Source: Natronohydrobacter sp. | GTDB lineage: Bacteria > Pseudomonadota > Alphaproteobacteria > Rhodobacterales > Rhodobacteraceae | DNA length: 5,920 bases | Assembly (NCBI GenBank): GCA_007118445.1 | Contig: SKRP01000081.1 | Location: 1 to 5,920, forward strand | Reading direction: 5' to 3' | In this document: positions 1 to 5,036 of the stretch, in pieces | Layout of the letters: the number at the start of each line of letters is the position of its first letter | Position numbering within the stretch: the stretch's first letter is position 1 | The notes under the pieces: model-generated | What the model saw: only the letters and a program-made list of their open reading frames with translations | Database searches by the model: none | What the model was told of the DNA's origin: nothing | Program-made: the position numbers and the translations under genes

Positions 1-1159
1 AGCCGCTCTGATGCTCTGCGCCGAACTGATAGGCGGCCTCTGCGGAAATCGGATCGCCCAGCCGTTCATGCGCGCGGCCTTCCCAGTATCCGGCGCGGCC
101 CAGGCTGATCGGGCTGGAACTGCGCACGCGCAGCGCCCGGAAATGGTTGAGCGCCTTTTCCGGCTGATCCAGATATTCCAGCGCGATGAACCCGGCCAGA
201 AATTCCAGATCGACGAAGAACAGCCCATCTTCCAGCCCGTGGGGCGTGGCCAGGTCATAGGCGCGCTGGAAATCACCGTCTGACAGGGTGGTGCGCACCA
301 GAAAGACCCGCCTGCGCCCCCAGGCTTCGGGCTCGCCCAGCCCCTCGGGATGGCGCGACTGGGCGATGATCAGATCACCGGCCCCTTCAGGATTTCCCGC
401 GCGCATCCGAAATTCAAAACGGTCATGCATCAGGCCAGGATGCGATTGCAGCGCGTCGGGCACCGCCGCGACCAGCGCATCGACCCCGGTCGCGCGTTCC
501 TGCAGCGCGATCCGGGCGCGCGCGACCTGTTGCAGCCCGTCCTCGATCCGGTTCAGATGCCGCTCGGCCGCTGTGCGCTGGCCGCGCCACAAGAGCATGT
601 CCACACGGGTCGCGTGATGGGGCGCAACGGCGCTCTCGAAACTGCGCAGAAGTTGCAGCTCGGCCTCGCCCGAAAGCGGCTCCTCGCGCCAGAGCTTTCG
701 GGCGAAGGCCTCAGACTCGGCGCTCTTTCCGGCGTCTTTCAGGGCGGCGAGATAGGCCAGCTGTCCGGCTTCGGTCAATGCGCTGCGCTCGGTGAAGAAG
801 GCGCGGACCGTCTCGGGCGGCTGGTTGGCAAGCCGCCGTTCGGCATGGCGTTGCACAGTGTTGCTCAGCGGCCAATGCGCATTGCTGTCAAGAAAATGCG
901 CGTAGTCCTGAAAACTGCCATGCCCTTCGCGCAATGCTTCCCACCGGATCAGATCTGCAGCCACCGGCGAGATGCGCCCCGCCTGTTCCAGCGCCTGAGC
1001 CACGTCCCCGGCGCGTGCGCTGCGGGTGGCGGCACCCAGTAGCCCGGCATCGCGCGATGGCGGCGGCGTGTTCTGTGCGACTGCCGGGACCGCCAGTGAA
1101 CCGGCCACGCCCAACAGAACTGCGCAAATACCTGCGCGATACCCGGCCCTCATGATCAT
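1..1159 (-). CDS. slt: Soluble lytic murein transglycosylase, N-terminal part (runs off left edge)
   Basis: The minus-strand frame is open without a stop from an ATG at 1159 to the window edge, giving 386 codons. Residues 1-29 form a classic signal peptide: an Arg-containing start (MIMRAGYRAG), a hydrophobic core (ICAVLLGVAG), and AVPAVA before QN as the likely cleavage site, so the protein is exported to the periplasm. The rest is mostly helical and rich in Ala, Leu, Arg and Glu. Near the fragment's end, stretches such as FIALEYLDQPEKALNHFRAL and SSPISLGRAGYWEGRAHERLGD match the superhelical repeat region of Slt70-type enzymes. These cleave the MurNAc-GlcNAc bond of peptidoglycan and form 1,6-anhydro-MurNAc. 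The catalytic SLT domain with its Glu should lie beyond the left edge and is not seen. A second ATG at 1153 is an alternative start; 1159 is preferred because a weak AAGAAAG lies 6 bases upstream. It is divergent from dapA. Confidence 0.85.
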   Translation of the reverse strand, partial: MIMRAGYRAGICAVLLGVAGSLAVPAVAQNTPPPSRDAGLLGAATRSARAGDVAQALEQAGRISPVAADLIRWEALREGHGSFQDYAHFLDSNAHWPLSNTVQRHAERRLANQPPETVRAFFTERSALTEAGQLAYLAALKDAGKSAESEAFARKLWREEPLSGEAELQLLRSFESAVAPHHATRVDMLLWRGQRTAAERHLNRIEDGLQQVARARIALQERATGVDALVAAVPDALQSHPGLMHDRFEFRMRAGNPEGAGDLIIAQSRHPEGLGEPEAWGRRRVFLVRTTLSDGDFQRAYDLATPHGLEDGLFFVDLEFLAGFIALEYLDQPEKALNHFRALRVRSSSPISLGRAGYWEGRAHERLGDPISAEAAYQFGAEHQSG

Positions 1160-1289
1160 GAATGACTTTCTTTTCGCCTTGAAAAATACTGCCGATAGTT
1201 CTAACCGGCTCGCGCAGGGCAGCAAGACACAATTGCGCAAGCAGCTGTGTCACGGGCCTGCAGTTGCAGTATTCAGGGAGGCGAAGATC
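1160..1289. promoter_or_regulatory. Divergent slt/dapA intergenic region
   Basis: These 130 bases separate two divergent genes, so both promoters probably lie here. On the minus strand, TTGCTG (1220-1225) and TAGAAC (1198-1203), 16 bases apart, are a weak sigma70-like candidate for slt. On the plus strand, TTGAAA (1179-1184) is a possible -35 box for dapA, but no convincing -10 box stands at the right distance. An 8-base perfect palindrome TTGCGCAA lies at 1233-1240; nothing shows that it is an operator. The region as a promoter area is inferred from gene layout, and the individual boxes are guesses. Confidence 0.4.
1275..1281 (+). promoter_or_regulatory. Ribosome binding site of dapA
   Basis: AGGGAGG ends 8 bases before the ATG at 1290. 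This strong Shine-Dalgarno match fixes the dapA start there and argues against the in-frame upstream ATGs that would extend the frame leftwards, antisense to slt. Confidence 0.85.
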
Positions 1290-2165
1290 ATGTTCAGAGG
1301 GTCCATTCCGGCATTGGTGACGCCCCTGAAAGATGGCGCGCTGGATCTTGAGGCGCTGCACGGGCTGGTGGATTGGCAGATTGCCGAGGGCTCGACCGGG
1401 CTGGTGCCGGTAGGCACGACCGGCGAAAGCCCCACGCTCAGCCATGCCGAGCATGAGCAGGTGATCGAGGAAGTGGTCAAGGCCGCAGCGGGCCGCGTGC
1501 CGGTGATCGCCGGGGCCGGGTCGAACAACACGGTCGAGGCAATCGGCTTCATGCGCCATGCCGAACAGGTCGGCGCGGATGCGGCGCTGGTGGTCACACC
1601 CTATTACAACAAGCCCACGCAGGAAGGGCTGATCGCGCATTTCACCGCGCTGCATGATTGCTGCGATCTGCCGATCATCATCTACAACATTCCGGGCCGT
1701 TCGGTCGTGGACATGACCCCGGAAACCATGGGGCGGCTGGCGGAATTGCCGCGCATCATCGGGGTGAAGGATGCGACCGGCAAGCTGGAGCGCGTCAGCC
1801 TGCAGCGCATGAGCTGCGGGCCGGAGTTCATCCAGCTTTCGGGCGAGGATGCCACAGCGCCGGGGTTCAATGCGCAAGGTGGGGTGGGCTGCATTTCGGT
1901 GACAGCGAATGTCGCGCCGCGTCTCTGTGCCGAATTTCAGGAAGCCAGCCTTGCAGGCGACAGGGCGCGCATATTGGAGCTGCATGACAAGCTGATGCCG
2001 CTGCATGTCGCGATCTTCGCCGAGCCGGGACTGGTCGGGGCGAAATACGGGCTGGCGCGGCTGGGCAAATGCCGCGAGGAGGTCCGCTTGCCGTTGCTGG
2101 GGCTGACCGATCCGGCCAAGGCGCAGATGGACGCGGCCATGCGCCATGCCGGGCTGATCAATTAA
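1290..2165 (+). CDS. dapA: 4-hydroxy-tetrahydrodipicolinate synthase
   Basis: The 291-residue protein has the normal length for DapA. It condenses pyruvate with L-aspartate-4-semialdehyde in the cytoplasm, the first committed step of the diaminopimelate/lysine pathway. It reads as a complete TIM barrel of the NAL/DHDPS family. GTTGES (42-47) holds the proton-relay Thr43. TPYYNKP (103-109) holds Tyr106. YNIPGR (132-137) holds catalytic Tyr132 and substrate-binding Arg137. GVKDATG (158-164) holds the Schiff-base Lys160. GGVGCISVTANV (197-208) closes the pyruvate pocket. Aligned from memory with E. coli DapA (one residue offset), the lysine-feedback positions His52, His55, Asn79, Glu83 and Tyr105 are kept and Ala49 is Pro48, so lysine inhibition is likely but inferred. 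The start is set by AGGGAGG 8 bases upstream. It is divergent from slt, and its TAA overlaps the stop of the convergent EEP gene. Confidence 0.97.
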   Translation: MFRGSIPALVTPLKDGALDLEALHGLVDWQIAEGSTGLVPVGTTGESPTLSHAEHEQVIEEVVKAAAGRVPVIAGAGSNNTVEAIGFMRHAEQVGADAALVVTPYYNKPTQEGLIAHFTALHDCCDLPIIIYNIPGRSVVDMTPETMGRLAELPRIIGVKDATGKLERVSLQRMSCGPEFIQLSGEDATAPGFNAQGGVGCISVTANVAPRLCAEFQEASLAGDRARILELHDKLMPLHVAIFAEPGLVGAKYGLARLGKCREEVRLPLLGLTDPAKAQMDAAMRHAGLIN

Positions 2166-3253
2166 GGCGGCATCAGGTCCAGATCGACCCAGACCAGCCG
2201 GTGTCGTGTCGGCGGCTCGTCAGGATCGCCGAGTAATGCTGCATCAGGGTCATTGGCACTTGGCCAGAACACAGCCGCATCGCGCACGCTCAGACGGGCA
2301 TCCGGCAGGATATAGCTGACCCGCAGATTGCCGGGACCATTGGGCTGCGGCCAGTGCACTGTGTCGCGTTCGGGCGGGCCGGATTGCGCGCGATCCATCT
2401 CGGTGGTGGCCGCATCAATAGCGCCTTTGCTCGTTGGTTGCGGATCCTGCAGACGCGGATGATCCAGAACTCTGCGCATCGCCTGATGCAGCCCGTCGCC
2501 GTCGAACGGGTCCAGATTGCTGCCGCCCATCAGCACGACCGGGGCGTCAGGGGCGGTCATGGGCAGGCGCTGGTCCAGATAGGCCAGCCAGAAAGCGGTT
2601 TCGTCATGATTGCGGTTGCGATTCCAGCCATCCCCCGGCCCAAAGACTGGGGGACCGGCCTGATAGATCAAGAGATGCAGTTTCCGGTCATGGTCCAGCA
2701 GGACCGGAACATCCCAATGCCCGGTGCTGGACAGGCGCTGGTCTGACAGGCGGTCGGGGGGCACCGAGGGCAGTTTCGCGCCGGGCAGATCGCGCCACAG
2801 AAAGGCAGAGAAATCGCGCGCCTCTGTCGTGTCAATCGGCAGGCGCGACAGGATCGCGAGGCTGCGTTCGCCGCGGAAATGCCCGTAGCCCTGAGCGTCA
2901 TCCGGGCTGCGGCGGCGCTGTGGCGCGATCTGTCCTGCCCGGTCCAGCAGACCGGCATTCGAGGGCAGGGCAAAGACATGCGCGAATTCATGGCCCTGCC
3001 GGGTGATCAGGTCGCGAAACGCGGTCAGGGTGGCCAGTCCGTGATCGTGATCAAGCCCGGACAGCACAAGGATATCGGGCGCAATATGCGCGATCAGGTC
3101 GGCCTTCTGCACCGGCGCGCGCGCCTGCGCCAGAATTTCGCGCAGCGTATGTCCTGGCCCCCGGCCCCCGAGGTCAATACGCCAGAAGGCCAGCCGCAGC
3201 GTGGTGTCAGTCTGCGCTGCGGCGGTCGGGGCACAAAGCGCAAGAGCACTCAG
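2162..3253 (-). CDS. Secreted endonuclease/exonuclease/phosphatase (EEP) family protein, degenerate active site, start uncertain
   Basis: Family motifs, in order: PDILVLSGLDHD, DAQGYGHFRGERSLAILSRL, STGHWDVPV, GPPVFGPGDGWNRNRNHDE, NLDPFDGDG, GNLRVSYILP and RHRLVWVDL. They fit a four-layer EEP (DNase I-like) domain of the secreted bacterial type. The coding frame continues upstream of the first usable start, a GTG at 3112, through LRLAFWRIDLGG and a signal-peptide-like stretch (LCLFLSALALCAPTAAAQ), so GTG 3112 would remove the export signal and the first core strand. No ATG, GTG or TTG exists in this frame near there. I placed the end at a CTG (3253) that overlaps the upstream stop as CTGA; this is only a marker. 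Expected metal and catalytic residues look replaced: WN is WR, the His of HPTPPVFDG is Gln, GD.N is GGSN, RVDY is RVSY, SDH is TRH. It may be a pseudoenzyme or a decaying gene. Substrate unknown. Confidence 0.75.
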   Translation of the reverse strand: MSALALCAPTAAAQTDTTLRLAFWRIDLGGRGPGHTLREILAQARAPVQKADLIAHIAPDILVLSGLDHDHGLATLTAFRDLITRQGHEFAHVFALPSNAGLLDRAGQIAPQRRRSPDDAQGYGHFRGERSLAILSRLPIDTTEARDFSAFLWRDLPGAKLPSVPPDRLSDQRLSSTGHWDVPVLLDHDRKLHLLIYQAGPPVFGPGDGWNRNRNHDETAFWLAYLDQRLPMTAPDAPVVLMGGSNLDPFDGDGLHQAMRRVLDHPRLQDPQPTSKGAIDAATTEMDRAQSGPPERDTVHWPQPNGPGNLRVSYILPDARLSVRDAAVFWPSANDPDAALLGDPDEPPTRHRLVWVDLDLMPP

Positions 3254-4098
3254 GAATAGGCAGAGCGCACTGGCAAGGGCAGTGCATCCTCTGCCTCGGC
3301 GACCCGGCGGCGCTGCGCGCGCACCAGCTGTGCGATACGGTACATCGCCAGTCCGCGCATCACCAGATTGACCGGAATGAAGGCCCAGAGCGACACCCCC
3401 CAGACAAGCGCCAAAGGTGTTTCCAGCGTCATCGGCTGCACCAGCAGCGTCGAGATATGCAAAAGCACCGGCAGCGAGAATGGCAGGATAATCCCTAACA
3501 GAATGTTAACCTGCGCATCGCGTTCGAGGCGCTGGACCACATCGACCCCTTTGGTCGGGTCGAAATTGGGCAGATTGACCCAGACATTGAAGGCACAATT
3601 GCTGCGCGGCCAGTAGCCGAGAATCGTCATGCTGGTGAAGGCCACCAATCCGGTCACAGCGAGCACATACGCCATGGCCGCTGCCGCCGCGACATTCGCG
3701 ACATGTTCGGCAGGCAGCCCCTGCGGCAGCGACAGGACCAGCAGCCGCACAGGGCTGAACGGGAAGTCCAATAACTGCCCCAGCGTCAAGGCCCCTGCGG
3801 TAATGAAACTGGATGTGTCTTGCGCCATCAAAAGATCGCGCTGCAACAGGGTGGTCAGAAGCACGACCATCGACAGCATGGTGAAACGGGCTCGGTTATA
3901 AGGTTTCGCGTCACGAAATTCGATCAGGCCGGGATAGGCGGCGGAATATTCTGTCACCACCACCACGGCCGCCATCAGCGCAAGCAATGTTATGCCCAGC
4001 GCGACATCCTGGGACACGCCCGGCAGGATCAGAGCAGGGCTCAGGACCAGAAGCGCGATACAGATTCCGCGCAGGACATACTGTGCCACTTGTGACAT
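3250..4098 (-). CDS. Multi-pass inner-membrane protein of unknown function
   Basis: This 282-residue protein is not one I can name, though it resembles conserved hypothetical membrane proteins of Rhodobacterales. Hydrophobic segments lie at about residues 9-27, 31-50, 71-89, 133-161, 197-220 and 228-250, suggesting five to six membrane helices. Between the fourth and fifth lies a polar stretch (about 162-196) with WPRSNCAFNVWVNLPNFD, which may be a conserved functional loop. The C-terminus (RAQRRRVAEAEDA) is strongly charged and probably cytoplasmic by the positive-inside rule. No transporter or enzyme signature is visible. The start at 4098 was chosen because hydrophobic membrane sequence begins right after it, whereas the in-frame extension to 4233 is basic, low in hydrophobicity and runs through a terminator-like hairpin. 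A weak AGAG sits 5 bases upstream. The gene overlaps the coding frame of the downstream EEP gene, which implies co-transcription and perhaps translational coupling. Confidence 0.8.
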   Translation of the reverse strand: MSQVAQYVLRGICIALLVLSPALILPGVSQDVALGITLLALMAAVVVVTEYSAAYPGLIEFRDAKPYNRARFTMLSMVVLLTTLLQRDLLMAQDTSSFITAGALTLGQLLDFPFSPVRLLVLSLPQGLPAEHVANVAAAAAMAYVLAVTGLVAFTSMTILGYWPRSNCAFNVWVNLPNFDPTKGVDVVQRLERDAQVNILLGIILPFSLPVLLHISTLLVQPMTLETPLALVWGVSLWAFIPVNLVMRGLAMYRIAQLVRAQRRRVAEAEDALPLPVRSAYS

Positions 4099-4124
4099 CG
4101 AAACTCTGCTGCCTCGTCCATGAC

Positions 4125-4159
4125 CCCGCTGACCGGTCCGCACCGGACGCGGGTTTTTT
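4125..4159 (+). terminator. Terminator-like hairpin on the plus strand, without an obvious gene to serve
   Basis: On the plus strand, GTCCG (4136-4140) pairs with CGGAC (4144-4148) around a 3-base loop, and CCCGC (4125-4129) pairs with GCGGG (4149-4153), leaving TGACCG bulged. The continuous 10-base GC-rich 3' arm is followed at once by TTTTTT (4154-4159). This has the form of a rho-independent terminator, but no plus-strand gene ends here. Upstream on this strand lies only the antisense of the membrane-protein gene. It could end an antisense RNA, or be a leader structure in the minus-strand transcript, or be chance. Confidence 0.4.
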
Positions 4160-4308
4160 GTGTCGCCTCGCCATGACGGCAAGGCTTGCCTCATTCTTGA
4201 CACAATGTTGCCCATTTCCTGCCACCCTCGCAATAGTCAAGGACAGGATCGGTCAGGGCTGTGGCATTTTCGAGCGGAAACTGTCGCGAGTTTGCATCAA
4301 ATTTGCGG

Positions 4309-4338
4309 AAAAAATGCGGCAACCCAAAGGGATGCCGC
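4309..4338 (-). terminator. Rho-independent terminator of the leuCD operon
   Basis: Read on the minus strand, GCGGCA (4338-4333) pairs with TGCCGC (4321-4316). A T-T mismatch and an inner CCC/GGG pair enclose a TTT loop. The hairpin is followed by one A and six T (4314-4309). It begins 25 bases after the leuD stop. A second 6-bp hairpin without a T-tract lies between the stop and this terminator. Confidence 0.8.
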
Positions 4339-4363
4339 TCCAGGAATGCCTTGTTGGCAAGGC

Positions 4364-4969
4364 TCAGACCCAGGGACGCTCTTGCGAGACGCGGTTTTCA
4401 AAAGCATCAATTGCAGATACTTTTTCCAGCGACAGGCCGATATCGTCCAGCCCGTTGAGCAGGCAATGCTTCTTGAACGGGTCGATCTCGAAGTTGAAGA
4501 CCTGCCCGTCTGCCGCTGTGACGGTCTGCGATTCGAGGTCGATCTCGATTCGGGCATTCGCGCCCTTGCGGGCATCTTCCATCAGATGCTCGACCTGTTC
4601 GGCGGGCAGCACGATCGGCAACATGCCATTCTTGAAGCAGTTATTGTAGAAGATATCGGCGAAGCTGGTCGAGATGATCGCCTTGATGCCGAAATCCGCA
4701 AGCGCCCATGGTGCGTGTTCGCGCGAGGAACCGCAGCCGAAATTATCGCCGGCCACGAGAATCTGCGCCTTGCGATAGGCGGGCTGGTTGAGCACGAAAT
4801 CGGGGATTTCCTTGCCATCATCGTCATAGCGCATCTCGTCGAACAGGTTCACACCAAGCCCCGAGCGCTTGATGGTTTTCAGGAACTGTTTCGGGATGAT
4901 CATGTCGGTGTCGATATTGACCAGTGGCATGGGGGCCGCGATGCCGCTCAGATTGGTGAATTTTTCCAT
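4364..4969 (-). CDS. leuD: 3-isopropylmalate dehydratase small subunit
   Basis: The 201-residue protein has the usual bacterial LeuD length. With LeuC it forms isopropylmalate isomerase, which converts 2-isopropylmalate to 3-isopropylmalate through 2-isopropylmaleate in leucine synthesis. LeuD is the swivelling aconitase-like domain that closes over the active site. Visible family motifs are VNIDTDMIIPKQFL (17-30), the substrate-contact loop GDNFGCGSSREHAPWAL (74-90), GIKAIISTSFADIFYNNCFKNGMLPI (94-119, written here as two joined conserved blocks) and the C-terminal CLLNGLDDIGLSLE (169-182). The start at 4969 follows AGGAGAG (4974-4980) by 4 bases. An in-frame upstream extension to 5029 would cross the repeat-like element and add non-family residues, so it was rejected. 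It follows leuC after 67 bases, in the same operon, and is followed by a rho-independent terminator. Confidence 0.97.
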   Translation of the reverse strand: MEKFTNLSGIAAPMPLVNIDTDMIIPKQFLKTIKRSGLGVNLFDEMRYDDDGKEIPDFVLNQPAYRKAQILVAGDNFGCGSSREHAPWALADFGIKAIISTSFADIFYNNCFKNGMLPIVLPAEQVEHLMEDARKGANARIEIDLESQTVTAADGQVFNFEIDPFKKHCLLNGLDDIGLSLEKVSAIDAFENRVSQERPWV

Positions 4970-4973
4970 TTGT

Positions 4974-4980
4974 CTCTCCT
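4974..4980 (-). promoter_or_regulatory. Ribosome binding site of leuD
   Basis: AGGAGAG on the minus strand ends 4 bases before the ATG at 4969. It decides this start over the in-frame upstream candidate, and lies just outside the repeat-like element. Confidence 0.85.
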
Positions 4981-4991
4981 GACCCGGAGCG

Positions 4992-5036
4992 CCGGGGCTT
5001 TGCCCCGGACCCCAGAGTATTTTCGGCAAGATGAAA
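4992..5036 (-). repeat. Probable dispersed intergenic repeat (hairpin plus conserved tail) between leuC and leuD
   Basis: The element fills most of the 67-base gap. A perfect 7-bp stem, CCGGGGC (4992-4998) and GCCCCGG (5002-5008) with a TTT loop, is joined to the minus-strand sequence CATCTTGCCGAAAATACTC (5032-5014). Only one copy is present here. From memory, variants of this pairing (a GC-rich hairpin next to a CATCTTGCC-AAAATACTC-like tail) recur between genes in Rhodobacter and Paracoccus relatives, so I call it a dispersed repeat. There is no T-tract after the stem in either direction, so it is not a classical terminator. It might stabilise or process the leuC-leuD mRNA. Confidence 0.55.

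Larger units (their letters stand above)
4099..4363. other. Intergenic region between leuD and the membrane-protein gene
   Basis: These 265 bases hold no supportable gene. They contain the leuD terminator (4309-4338), a second short hairpin right after the leuD stop (GCCTTG/CAAGGC, 4348-4363), a plus-strand terminator-like hairpin (4125-4159), and a near-palindrome GGCAAGGCTTGCC (4178-4190). The 8-mer GGCAAGGC occurs in both the dyad and the short hairpin. A minus-strand TTGACT (4235-4240) is a possible -35 box for the membrane-protein gene, but the -10 position 17 bases on (AAATGG) is poor. Because the leuD terminator intervenes, the membrane-EEP pair probably has its own promoter here. Confidence 0.6.

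Noticed and set aside
350..1042. Plus-strand open frames antisense to slt
   Set aside because: The minus-strand frame here has a signal peptide and Slt-family sequence continuing to the window edge; the plus-strand frames show no domain.
1233..1240. Palindrome TTGCGCAA between slt and dapA as an operator
   Set aside because: An 8-base palindrome is expected by chance at this scale, and nothing links it to a known regulator.
1026..1289. Upstream in-frame extension of dapA
   Set aside because: The extension overlaps slt, adds non-family residues and ignores the strong AGGGAGG site before the ATG at 1290.
888..2147. A 419-codon minus-strand open frame antisense to dapA
   Set aside because: It lies across a clear dapA gene and the start of slt, is rich in Arg, His and Gln with no recognisable domain, and is the usual shadow of a GC-rich gene.
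2434..3006. Plus-strand open frames antisense to the EEP gene
   Set aside because: The composition is Arg/Pro/Gly-rich without motifs, whereas the minus strand carries ordered EEP-family motifs.
4099..4233. N-terminal extension of the membrane protein
   Set aside because: The extra 45 residues are basic and polar, and cross the terminator-like hairpin; hydrophobic membrane sequence begins only after the ATG at 4098.
4970..5029. Upstream in-frame extension of leuD
   Set aside because: It would translate the hairpin element, while AGGAGAG sits correctly before the ATG at 4969, which starts with typical LeuD sequence.
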